From Aldehydirespirator sp965203575 (GTDB taxonomy: Bacteria > Actinomycetota > Acidimicrobiia > Acidimicrobiales > Aldehydirespiratoraceae), in the NCBI GenBank assembly GCA_965203575.1, contig OZ241894.1, positions 1,302,001-1,366,000 of the forward strand: a DNA stretch of 64,000 bases, written 5' to 3'. Under the pieces are notes generated by a model. That model was not told where the DNA came from, did not search any database, and worked only from the letters and a program-made list of their open reading frames with translations. A program made the position numbers and the translations under genes. Below are positions 56,468 through 64,000 of this stretch, one piece after another. The stretch's first letter is position 1; each line of letters starts with the position of its first letter.

Positions 56468-58348
56468 ATGATGACTGCGTGGGGAGTCATGCACTCCATG
56501 GCGGCCGACCGCGGCGGCCTGGAGGGCAAGACAATCACCGCCGACACCCGTCGCCGGGTGTGGGGGTTCGCCCGTGCCTACCGCGCCGCGATCGTCGCCT
56601 TCATCGTCATCGTCGTGGCGTCCACGTTCCTCGGGCTGCTGTCGCCGCTGGTGATCCGGGAGATATTCGACTCCGCCATCGCCGAGGGCGACGGCGGCTA
56701 CCTGAACGTGCTGTTCGGCGTGCTGATCGCCACCGCGGCGGGCGAGGCGCTGCTGTCACTGCTGGCGCGCCGGCTCAGCTCCGGCATCGGCGAGGGCCTG
56801 ATCTTCGACCTGCGTCTGCGGCTGTTCGACCACGTGCAGCGCATGCCGCTGGCTTTCTTCACCCGCACCCAGACCGGCACTCTGGTGAGCCGGCTCAACA
56901 ACGACGTGATCGGCGCCCAGCGGGCCTTCACCGGCACGCTCGGCACGGTGGTGTCCAACATCATCACCCTGACCGGGACGCTGATCGCCATGTTCGTGCT
57001 GGAGTGGCGGCTCACCCTGCTGGCGGTGGCGATCCTGCCGCTGTTCGTGCTGCCGGCCCGGCGGGTGGGCCGGGGCCTTCAGGCCATCACCCGCGAGGGC
57101 ATGAACCTCAACGCATCGATGAACAACACCATGACCGAGCGGTTCAACGTGGCCGGAGCGCTGCTGGTCAAGCTGTTCGGCCGCCACGGCGACGAGGCCG
57201 CCGACTTCTCCGACCGGGCCGGGCGGGTGCGCGACATCGGGGTCCGCAGCGCCATGTACTCGCAGATCTTCCTCATCGCGCTGACCCTGGTGGGCGCGGT
57301 GGGAACCGCCATCGTCTACTGGCTGGGCGGCCATCTGGCCATCGACGGCGCGCTCAGCGCGGGCACGCTGGTGGCGCTCGGCCTGTACACGGTCCGGATC
57401 TACGTGCCCCTGACCAGCCTGTCCAACGCCCGGGTGGACGTGATGTCGGCGTTCGTCAGCTTCGAGCGGGTGTTCGAGGTCCTCGACACCCCCAACCCGA
57501 TCACCGACAGCCCCGAGGCCGGCGATCTGGAGCAGCCGGCGGGCCGGGTCCAGTTCCGGGAGGTGCACTTCGCCTACCCGTCGGCGGACGGCACCCCCGA
57601 ATCGCTGGGCGTGGCCGCCGCCTCCGAGAGCACCGCGGCACCGGCCGAGGTGCTGGCCGACATCGACCTGGACATCGAGTCGGGCCGGATGGTGGCGGTG
57701 GTGGGTCCGTCGGGCTCGGGCAAGACCACGCTTGTCTCGCTGGTGCCCCGCCTGTACGACGTCACCGGGGGCGCGGTGCTGGTGGACGGCGTCGACGTGC
57801 GCCACCTGAAGCAGGCGTCGCTGCGGGCCGCCATCGGCACCGTCACCCAGGACCCGCACCTGTTCCACGACACGGTGGCCTCCAACCTTCGCTATGCCCG
57901 TCCCGACGCCGCGGACACGCGGTTGGTCGAAGCGTGCCGTGCCGCCCGCATCCACGACGTGATCGCGGCCCTGCCCGACGGCTACGACACGGTGGTGGGT
58001 GAGAGGGGCTACCGGCTGTCGGGCGGCGAGAAGCAGCGTCTGGCCATCGCCAGGATGCTGCTCAAGGATCCGGCCATCGTCATCCTCGACGAGGCCACGT
58101 CGCATCTCGACACCGAGAACGAGGCACTGGTTCAGGAGGCTCTGACCGAGGCGCTGAGGGGCCGCACGTCGCTGGTGGTGGCCCATCGGCTGTCCACCAT
58201 CGTCGACGCGGACCTGATCGTGGTGCTCGACGAGGGCCGGATCACCGAGTCGGGCAACCACGACGAGCTGCGCATCGCCGGCGGCCTGTACGCCGAGCTG
58301 TACGAGGGCCTGCTGCGGGCCGAGATCGCCGAGCAGACGGTGTCATGA
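56468..58348 (+). CDS. ABC exporter, fused permease and ATPase
   Basis: 626 residues. Six membrane helices (about 35-340), then the ATPase: Walker A GPSGSGKTTL, Q-loop GTVTQDPHLF, signature LSGGEKQRLAIARM, Walker B AIVILDEATSHLD, His switch AHRLSTI. A half-transporter that should dimerise; no partner is adjacent. Substrate unknown. Its stop overlaps the xseA start (ATGA), though the functions are unrelated. Confidence 0.92.
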   Translation: MMTAWGVMHSMAADRGGLEGKTITADTRRRVWGFARAYRAAIVAFIVIVVASTFLGLLSPLVIREIFDSAIAEGDGGYLNVLFGVLIATAAGEALLSLLARRLSSGIGEGLIFDLRLRLFDHVQRMPLAFFTRTQTGTLVSRLNNDVIGAQRAFTGTLGTVVSNIITLTGTLIAMFVLEWRLTLLAVAILPLFVLPARRVGRGLQAITREGMNLNASMNNTMTERFNVAGALLVKLFGRHGDEAADFSDRAGRVRDIGVRSAMYSQIFLIALTLVGAVGTAIVYWLGGHLAIDGALSAGTLVALGLYTVRIYVPLTSLSNARVDVMSAFVSFERVFEVLDTPNPITDSPEAGDLEQPAGRVQFREVHFAYPSADGTPESLGVAAASESTAAPAEVLADIDLDIESGRMVAVVGPSGSGKTTLVSLVPRLYDVTGGAVLVDGVDVRHLKQASLRAAIGTVTQDPHLFHDTVASNLRYARPDAADTRLVEACRAARIHDVIAALPDGYDTVVGERGYRLSGGEKQRLAIARMLLKDPAIVILDEATSHLDTENEALVQEALTEALRGRTSLVVAHRLSTIVDADLIVVLDEGRITESGNHDELRIAGGLYAELYEGLLRAEIAEQTVS

Positions 58349-59838
58349 GCGGCCTGATCGGCGCGGACCAGACCCTGACGGTGGGCGAACTGGCCCAGGT
58401 GCTTCGCTGGACGCTGGACGAGGCCTTCCCCAGCGGCGTGTGGGTGGCCGGAGAGATCGACAGCATCGCGCGGGCCCGCAGCGGCCACGTCTACTTCGAC
58501 CTGGTCGAGCGCTCCGAGCGGGCCGAGCCCGGCGCACCGCCGGTGGCCTCGCTGAAGGTGGTGTTGTTCCGCGACGACAAGGACCGGGTCAACGCCACGA
58601 TCAGGCGCCACGGCAACGCCATCCGCATGGACAACGGAGTGAGCGTGCGCATCCAGGGGATGCTCGACTTCTACCCGCAGCGGGGACAGCTCCAGTTGCG
58701 CATGATCGCCATCGACCCGGCCCACACACTCGGGGCGCTCGCGGCGGACCGCGACGCGCTGCTGCGGGTGCTGGCCGCCGAGGGAGCGCTACGCCGCAAC
58801 GCCGGTCTGGCTCTGGCGCCAGTGCCACTGCGGGTGGGGATCGTCACGTCCCTGGACAGCGCCGCCCATGCCGACATGCTGCGGGTGCTGACCGGCAGCG
58901 GCTTCGCCTTCCGGGTGGTCGAGGTCGATACGCCGGTGCAAGGCGTTGACGCACCGGCGGCCATCGCGGCCGCGGTCAAGGCAGCGGCCGACGCCGCCGT
59001 CGATGTGGTGCTGCTGGCCCGCGGGGGCGGCAGCCGCACCGACCTCGTCGCCTTCGACCACGAGCTGGTGGCCCGGGCCATCGCCTCGTGCGAGCGTCCC
59101 GTCTTCACCGGCATAGGCCACGAGACGGACCGCAGCGTGGCCGACGAGACCGCCCACACCGCCTGCTCGACGCCGACGGCCGCGGCGGAGGCCGTCGTGC
59201 AGTTGGTCGGGGACTGGCTGGAGAGGCTTGACGGCACTGGCCGGTCGATCGCGGTGCGCAGCCGCCGGGTTCTGGCCACCGTGGAGCAACGCACCGGCAA
59301 GGCGGCCGCCGACACCGCCCGAGAGGCTCGGGCCGCGTCCCGGCGGGCCGGCCGCAACCGCGACTCGGCCGCCCAGCGCCTCGTCCAGACGGGACGGACA
59401 GCCACGGCACGGGCCGGGCGCCGAGTGGCCGCGGTCACATACCGGCTCGGGCAGGCCGGTCCGGCCGCGGGGCGTCGGGCTACCAGCAGGGTCGACCGGG
59501 CCTCGGCCCGGCTGTCGGTAGCCGGCCGTCACGAGATCCGCCACGCCCAGCGGCACCTGGACGCCATTGCCACCCGGGTGCGGACCCTCGACCCGGCCCG
59601 GATCCTGCGCCGGGGATGGTCGCTGACCCGCCGCAGCGACGGGATGCTGGTGCGCTCAGTACAAGATGTCGCGCCCGGCGACGGGATCGTCACCCACGTA
59701 TCCGACGGCACGTTGGACAGTACGATTCGCGCCCAGAGGCCGAGCGGAAGGAAGCAACCGGTGGAGGCGTCGCGCGAGGCGCGCAGCGAGGCCGTGGCCC
59801 GAGCGGCCCGTGAGCGCAGCGAACAAGAGCGGGAATGA
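58345..59838 (+). CDS. xseA: Exodeoxyribonuclease VII large subunit
   Basis: 497 residues. OB fold at the start (VGELAQVLRWTLDEAFPSGVWVAGEI ... GHVYFDLVE), then the catalytic core (VGIVTSLDSAAHADMLRVL, ARGGGSRTDLVAFD, GIGHETDRSVADE) and a long Ala/Arg coiled coil. The last 40 residues come from repeat R1 (EAVARAARERSEQER), replacing or extending the normal tail. Makes single-strand DNA fragments with XseB, which lies 28 nt downstream. Confidence 0.93.
   Translation: MSGLIGADQTLTVGELAQVLRWTLDEAFPSGVWVAGEIDSIARARSGHVYFDLVERSERAEPGAPPVASLKVVLFRDDKDRVNATIRRHGNAIRMDNGVSVRIQGMLDFYPQRGQLQLRMIAIDPAHTLGALAADRDALLRVLAAEGALRRNAGLALAPVPLRVGIVTSLDSAAHADMLRVLTGSGFAFRVVEVDTPVQGVDAPAAIAAAVKAAADAAVDVVLLARGGGSRTDLVAFDHELVARAIASCERPVFTGIGHETDRSVADETAHTACSTPTAAAEAVVQLVGDWLERLDGTGRSIAVRSRRVLATVEQRTGKAAADTAREARAASRRAGRNRDSAAQRLVQTGRTATARAGRRVAAVTYRLGQAGPAAGRRATSRVDRASARLSVAGRHEIRHAQRHLDAIATRVRTLDPARILRRGWSLTRRSDGMLVRSVQDVAPGDGIVTHVSDGTLDSTIRAQRPSGRKQPVEASREARSEAVARAARERSEQERE
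59788..59833 (+). repeat. Dispersed repeat R1, copy D, inside the 3' end of xseA
   Basis: 46 bp almost identical to the core of copies A and B. It is read in frame as EAVARAARERSEQER at the end of XseA, so here the repeat has become coding. Confidence 0.85.
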
Positions 59839-59866
59839 CGGCGCGAAAGCAGCGAGGACCGAGCCG

Positions 59867-60109
59867 ATGAGCACTGAAGATCCCACTACCGGCCCCGGCA
59901 GCGCCGACGAGCCCGGCTACGCGGCGGCCATGGCCGAACTCGAGCAGATCCTCCAAGAGCTCGAAGGCGAGGACCCCGACGTGGACGTGCTGGCCACCCG
60001 GGTCGAGCGGGCCGCCACCCTCATCGAGATCTGCCGGCGTCGGATCACCAACGCAGGCATCCAGGTCGAGAGAGTGGTAGCCGCGCTCGAGTCGGACACC
60101 GAGACGTGA
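59867..60109 (+). CDS. xseB: Exodeoxyribonuclease VII small subunit
   Basis: 80 residues, the normal size. Signature GYAAAMAELEQILQELEGEDPDVD, then LATRVERAATLIEICRRRI. Helical protein binding the XseA coiled coil. Start ATG fits the family length; no clear ribosome-binding site. Confidence 0.9.
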   Translation: MSTEDPTTGPGSADEPGYAAAMAELEQILQELEGEDPDVDVLATRVERAATLIEICRRRITNAGIQVERVVAALESDTET

Positions 60110-60123
60110 CCGTCTCTCCCCCA

Positions 60124-60170
60124 AGATCCCAGCTACCAAGGATGTCAGGGGTCCTCAACTACAGGAATTT
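60124..60170 (+). repeat. Imperfect 47-bp element R3, copy 2
   Basis: Begins AGATCCC and ends ACAGGAATTT; roughly three-quarters identical to the element at 53118-53164. It sits directly before the GTG at 60174. Confidence 0.5.
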
Positions 60171-60173
60171 CGT

Positions 60174-61241
60174 GTGACCGAACCCGCCGGGCAGCGAGCC
60201 GAACCCCCCGCCGAGCTGACCGCCATCGCGGCCAGGGTCCAGATCCGCCTCGGCGAGATCCTGGCCGCCGAGCGCCAGGAGTGGGCCGCACTGGACCCGA
60301 GCCTCGACGAGCCGCTCGGCGACCTCGCCGACATGGTCCTGGGCGGGGGGAAGCGCATCCGGCCCGCCTACTGCCACTGGGGCTGGCTGGTGGGCGGCGG
60401 GGACCCGAGCGGCGACGGGGCCCTCGACGGCGGCTGCGCCCTGGAGATCCTCCACGCCTTCGCGCTGGCCCACGACGACGTGATGGACGGCTCCGACACC
60501 CGGCGGGGCGCGCCGACGGTGTGGCGAAAGTTCGTGCAACGCCATCGCTCCAGGGAGTGGCGCGGCGAGGACCGGCGCTTCGGTGAGGCGGCTGCCGTGC
60601 TGGTTGGAGACATGGCCATGGTGCTCGCCGACCGCACCCTGGGGTGGGTATCCCCTGAGACCCGGGCCGTGTGGGACGGGCTGCGCACCGAGCTCAACAT
60701 GGGCCAGTACCTGGACGTGGTCGGGGGCGCCCGCGGCAGCGCCACCGCGGACGAGGCCCGCAAGATCATCGAACACAAGACGGCCCGCTACACGGTGGTG
60801 CGGCCGCTGCAGCTCGGCGCCGCGCTGGCCGGACGGCCCGACCTGGCCGAGCCGCTGGCCCGCCACGGCCTTCCGGTGGGCTTGGCCTTCCAGCTGCGGG
60901 ACGACATCCTGGGCGCGTTCGGGGACCCGGCCGCCACCGGCAAGCCCGTCGGCGACGACCTGCGGGAAGGAAAACCCACGCTGCTCATGGCCATGGCGAG
61001 AGCCGCGGCGACCCCGCCACAACTGGCACTGCTGGACCTGGTCGGCTCGGAGATGAGTGATGAGACGGTGGCCGAGGTCCAGCAGGTGATCGTCGACACG
61101 GGCGCCCTCGCCAACCTCGAGAACGAGATCTCAGAACTCCTGGAGGAGGCCCTCGGCGCGTTGGAGGCACTGCCCGATGTGCCCGCCGCCAAGGAAGCCC
61201 TAGCCGCCACCGCCCGCTTCGTAGCCACCCGCCAAGCCTGA
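60174..61241 (+). CDS. Polyprenyl (geranylgeranyl) diphosphate synthase
   Basis: 355 residues. First Asp-rich motif DDVMD in LAHDDVMDGSDTRRG; second DDILGAFGD; GGGKRIRPA is the conserved substrate site. Chain length cannot be told with certainty; the residues before the first motif (FALAHDD) fit a C20 to C30 product. GTG start 4 nt after repeat R3. Product feeds quinone or carotenoid synthesis. Confidence 0.88.
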   Translation: MTEPAGQRAEPPAELTAIAARVQIRLGEILAAERQEWAALDPSLDEPLGDLADMVLGGGKRIRPAYCHWGWLVGGGDPSGDGALDGGCALEILHAFALAHDDVMDGSDTRRGAPTVWRKFVQRHRSREWRGEDRRFGEAAAVLVGDMAMVLADRTLGWVSPETRAVWDGLRTELNMGQYLDVVGGARGSATADEARKIIEHKTARYTVVRPLQLGAALAGRPDLAEPLARHGLPVGLAFQLRDDILGAFGDPAATGKPVGDDLREGKPTLLMAMARAAATPPQLALLDLVGSEMSDETVAEVQQVIVDTGALANLENEISELLEEALGALEALPDVPAAKEALAATARFVATRQA

Positions 61242-61288
61242 ATTCGTCTGCACACCGGCGGTGGACTAGAACCTTCCGGGGGTAGACG

Positions 61289-62674
61289 ATGACGTTGTCA
61301 GCGGAGCTAGCGAGCATCGTCGGCGGCGACCGGGCCGAGACCGATCCGGCGGCGATCGGGGCTCGGCTGCGCGACAACTCGTGGCTATCGCCGGTGCTGT
61401 CGGGGTACATCGACGCCATGGCCGGAGCCTCCGAGGGCGGTTCCCTCGGCGTGGAGGCCATCGTCGGTCCGGCCGACCTCGAACAGCTCGCCGCCTGCGT
61501 GGCCGCGGCCTACCGGCACGACACGCCCATCACGATGCTGGGTGCGGGCACCTCCAACTTCGGACAGTCCATACCCATGCGAGGCGGGATCGTGATCGAG
61601 CTCAGCCGCCTGTGCGAGATGGGCGACCCGGCCGCAGCCGCCGACAACGGCCGCATCACGGTCGGAGCGGGTGCCCTCCTGGGGCGGGTCGACGCCGCGG
61701 TCCGCGCCCACGGCGCGGAACTCCCGGTGGTGACCACCACCTACGCCGCGTCCCACGCGGCCGGGTGGGTGGCCGGTGGCCATGTGGGACTCGGCAGCTC
61801 GTCCTGGGGCACGATCTGGGACGGCAACATCGTCGGGGCCACCGTCATGACCTGCGAGGCGGAGCCCCGGCTGCTCGACCTCGACGAGGATTCGGTCGAA
61901 CCCGTCCTTCACGCCTACGGAACGACCGGGATCATCACCGACGTCACGTTCCGGCTGGTTCCGGCCCGCACCTGGGTGGAGATGGTGGCCGCCTTCCCCC
62001 GCTTCGACGGCGCGGCCCGCTTCGTGGTCGACCTCGCCGAGCAGGCCGAGGGCATCCGGGTGGCCGCGGCCCAGGAGCCGACGCTCACCCCGGCCTTCAC
62101 CGCCCTAGCCGGCGACGCGGCCAACGACGAGGCTCTGGTCATGGCCATCGTCGCGGACTCCGAAACCGGCTTCGTGAACGCCCTGGCCGCGGCGCGCGGC
62201 GGTCGCGTCATCCCGTGGCACGGCCTGGGCGCGTCCCGCCGGCCCACCCTCGCCTACATGGTCTACGGCCACCGCATGCTGTGGGTGAAGAAGCTCTTCT
62301 CCTCCGCCGCATTCCTGCACTGCTACCTGTCGGAGTCGCGGCCCGTCGATCAGCTGCTCGCCATCAAGGCGCGGTTCGGCGAGCATTGCCTGGTGGAGCT
62401 GAAGTACATCCGGTCCCGCTGGCTTCGCGAGCGCTGGGGGCAGTCCGGCGACGGCGTGATCTTCGCGCCGCTGGTGGGGATGGTTAACGGGCGCGAGGAC
62501 CTCGACGATCTGCTCGCCTTCTGCGACGACATCGGGGTGGCCTACCAGAACCCCCACACCTTCTTCCTCGGCGAGCAGGGGCTGTTCGCCGATCCGGGGG
62601 TGCTGCACCGCTTCAAGCGCCGGGTGGATCCCAGGGGGCTGCTGAATCCGGGCAAGCTGAGCGACGACGAGTGA
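61289..62674 (+). CDS. FAD-binding oxidase (vanillyl-alcohol oxidase-type fold)
   Basis: 461 residues. FAD_binding_4 domain: ITMLGAGTSNFGQSIPMRGGIVIELSRL, and TTYAASHAAGWVAGGHVGLGSSSWGTI; C-terminal HRFKRRVDPRGLLNPGKL. Likely oxidises a hydroxy- or phenolic substrate with FAD, possibly covalently bound (no clear HG motif seen). Leads a small cluster with VOC, YciI-like and SDR genes. Confidence 0.8.
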   Translation: MTLSAELASIVGGDRAETDPAAIGARLRDNSWLSPVLSGYIDAMAGASEGGSLGVEAIVGPADLEQLAACVAAAYRHDTPITMLGAGTSNFGQSIPMRGGIVIELSRLCEMGDPAAAADNGRITVGAGALLGRVDAAVRAHGAELPVVTTTYAASHAAGWVAGGHVGLGSSSWGTIWDGNIVGATVMTCEAEPRLLDLDEDSVEPVLHAYGTTGIITDVTFRLVPARTWVEMVAAFPRFDGAARFVVDLAEQAEGIRVAAAQEPTLTPAFTALAGDAANDEALVMAIVADSETGFVNALAAARGGRVIPWHGLGASRRPTLAYMVYGHRMLWVKKLFSSAAFLHCYLSESRPVDQLLAIKARFGEHCLVELKYIRSRWLRERWGQSGDGVIFAPLVGMVNGREDLDDLLAFCDDIGVAYQNPHTFFLGEQGLFADPGVLHRFKRRVDPRGLLNPGKLSDDE

Positions 62675-62693
62675 GAGCAGCGAGTTCGACATC

Positions 62694-63158
62694 ATGAAAT
62701 TCGACCATGTGGCCATCGAGGCGAGTGACTTTGACAAGCGGGTCCACACCCTCGTCAACGATGTCGGGATGACCCTCATCCGCCACGGGATCAGGTACAG
62801 CACGGGCCAGCGGATCGCCATGCTCGGTGACGAGACCGGCGTCAAGATCGAGTTGATCGAGTCCGACGCCGACGAGCCGCGGTTCGCCCATGTCGCGTTC
62901 CGGGCTGACGAACCCGCCGCGGTCGACGAGGCCGAAGCCGAGTTGGTCGAGGCCGGCTGGTCGACGGTCAACCCGGCCCACGACCTGGCCGCGGCCAAGG
63001 CTCGAACGACCCTGGTGACCGATCGCGGCGGGCTCCACGTCCAAGTCATCGCCTACGAGCCCGACAGCCCCGACCTCGGCAGGTCGGGGGCGACTGACGG
63101 ACCCTCGGCAGCGGCCGAAACAAGCCCGGCAACGACTACGGGAGACAGAGAGGACTGA
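62694..63158 (+). CDS. VOC-family (glyoxalase-like) protein
   Basis: 154 residues. FDHVAIEASDFDKRVHTL at the start, FAHVAFRADEPAAVDEAE in the middle, and a C-terminal polar tail. One fold half only, so it should dimerise. His and Glu metal ligands are in the usual places (DHVAI, KIELIES). Substrate unknown. Its stop overlaps the next ATG (TGATG). Confidence 0.75.
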   Translation: MKFDHVAIEASDFDKRVHTLVNDVGMTLIRHGIRYSTGQRIAMLGDETGVKIELIESDADEPRFAHVAFRADEPAAVDEAEAELVEAGWSTVNPAHDLAAAKARTTLVTDRGGLHVQVIAYEPDSPDLGRSGATDGPSAAAETSPATTTGDRED

Positions 63159-63460
63159 TGGATTTCCTAGTGCGGATGAGAGCGATCGAGCCCATCCCCC
63201 TACCGATGGAGGAACTGGGCCGCCTGGCCAAGGCACAGGTGGAGTACTGGGAGCGGCTCATGGCTGCCGGCAAGGTCGTCTACACGGCGCCGTTCGTGGG
63301 CCGGAGAGCGCGCGTGGCCATCTACCGGGTCGAGTCCAACGACGAGCTCTTCACCCTCATCAACGAGGACCCGCTCTTCCGCTACCTTGAGCGTGAGGTC
63401 ATCCCGCTGGCGACCAACGAGCAGCTCAAGGAGCTCTACCAGACGTTCACCGAATCGTGA
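63158..63460 (+). CDS. YciI / muconolactone isomerase-like small protein
   Basis: 100 residues, ferredoxin-like (dimeric alpha-beta barrel) fold: MDFLVRMRAIEP, LAKAQVEYWERLMAAGKV, ARVAIYRVESNDELFTLINEDPLFRY. Similar to muconolactone delta-isomerase-like proteins of aromatic catabolism. GAGAGG is near the start. Coupled to the VOC gene. Confidence 0.65.
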   Translation: MDFLVRMRAIEPIPLPMEELGRLAKAQVEYWERLMAAGKVVYTAPFVGRRARVAIYRVESNDELFTLINEDPLFRYLEREVIPLATNEQLKELYQTFTES

Positions 63461-63546
63461 TGATGGGCGATGGAACCGGCAGCAAGCTGGAACTGACACA
63501 CGACAGCCCCGACGCCATCGCTCGGGAACCGAACAAGGGCGGATAG
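63460..63546 (+). CDS. 28-residue coupled reading frame
   Basis: ATG at 63460 shares its A with the YciI stop (TGATG). It encodes 28 residues (MMGDGTGSKLELTHD ... PNKGG) and stops 5 nt before the SDR start. Like the jetB-jetD case it may only keep ribosomes moving; no homology is claimed. Confidence 0.35.
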   Translation: MMGDGTGSKLELTHDSPDAIAREPNKGG

Positions 63547-63551
63547 CGACG

Positions 63552-64000
63552 ATGGATCTTCATCTGGCGGGCCGGGAGGCCCTGGTGGTGGGAGGCTCGG
63601 CCGGCATCGGCTTGGCCACTGCACGCCTGCTGGCGGCCGAGGACGCCTCGGTCACGATCGCGTCCCGGGGCGCCGCCAGGCTGCAGGAAGCCGCAGCCAG
63701 TATCGGGGACAAGGTGGCGTGGTTCCCGGTGGACGTGACCGCTGAGGACGCGGAGACCCGGCTGGCCGCGCAGTACGGCGACGGCAAGAGTCTCGACATC
63801 CTGATCGTCACCGTCGGCGGCAGTATCCGGGGCCGGTTCGACACCTTCGGCGACGAGGCCTGGCACGACAACTACAACATGAACGTCATCGGGCCGGTCC
63901 GGACCGTGCGGGCCCTCCTTCCAAGCCTGGAGCGGAGCCGGTCGCCGGCGATCGTCCTGATGGGCGCGGCAGGGGCGAAGATGCCCTACGTCAACCAGGT
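63552..64000 (+). CDS. SDR-family oxidoreductase, N-terminal part
   Basis: The gene runs off the right edge; 149 codons are visible. Cofactor motif VVGGSAGIGLATA, TVGG and NYNMNVIGPVRTVRALLP; the YxxxK site would lie beyond the edge. Fourth gene of the putative catabolic cluster. Confidence 0.85.
   Translation, partial: MDLHLAGREALVVGGSAGIGLATARLLAAEDASVTIASRGAARLQEAAASIGDKVAWFPVDVTAEDAETRLAAQYGDGKSLDILIVTVGGSIRGRFDTFGDEAWHDNYNMNVIGPVRTVRALLPSLERSRSPAIVLMGAAGAKMPYVNQ

Overview
The window is high-G+C bacterial DNA that looks like a chromosome segment of an actinobacterium, most plausibly class Acidimicrobiia. Pointers are a mycothiol glycosyltransferase (MshA), a mycothiol-type arsenate reductase, an acetyl/propionyl-CoA carboxylase beta subunit with a small epsilon subunit, a split cytochrome b operon running straight into nuo genes, and many genes with a TANNNT -10 box only 6-8 nt before the start codon (leaderless promoters). 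The placement is inference from gene content, not a phylogeny. No insertion sequence, prophage, CRISPR array or integrase was seen.

Layout. 1-7916 (minus strand) is one long respiratory operon: a small membrane protein, a two-cluster ferredoxin, split cytochrome b, Rieske protein, dihaem cytochrome c, an unknown membrane protein, then nuoA, nuoB, nuoC and the start of nuoD. 8219-17147 is housekeeping: mycothiol synthesis, MoaD-like protein, phosphatase, tRNA-Lys, secreted or anchored proteins, a cyclophilin, aat and the carboxylase pair. 18961-27420 (plus strand) is the accessory highlight: a complete type II Wadjet (Jet) anti-plasmid system in the order jetC-jetA-jetB-jetD, with translational coupling throughout. 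27501-40956 carries a small membrane protein, FMN-barrel protein, lipoprotein, ArsC, a purine-permease fusion, DUF1214 protein, epoxide hydrolase, LigC-type DNA ligase, 5'-3' exonuclease, methylmalonyl-CoA epimerase, recR, dnaX and the SRP RNA. 41026-52296 has two tRNA-Ser genes, a solute-binding lipoprotein, an SDR with a duplicated start region, a DM13 protein, a class IV aminotransferase, tadA, and a three-gene operon of an ATP-grasp/M20 fusion, a gamma-glutamyltransferase and an N-formylglutamate amidohydrolase. 52432-64000 has 1-Cys peroxiredoxin, an enolase-superfamily dehydratase, a PncB-PncA fusion, an ABC exporter, xseA-xseB, a prenyl synthase, and the start of a catabolic-looking cluster (FAD oxidase, VOC, YciI-like, SDR).

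Besides genes, the window carries several short repeat families: a 45-58 bp element in at least five copies that in one place supplies the C-terminus of XseA; an inverted-repeat element in three copies, two in tandem just upstream of the Wadjet operon; a weaker 47-bp pair; and three local tandem duplications at gene boundaries (periods 46, 78 and 35 bp), one of which duplicated a promoter together with its start codon.

How the parts connect: the respiratory operon would couple quinol oxidation to cytochrome c reduction and NADH oxidation; MshA and ArsC point to mycothiol thiol chemistry; the carboxylase and epimerase suggest propionyl-CoA/methylmalonyl-CoA metabolism; Wadjet would recognise and cut small circular DNA.
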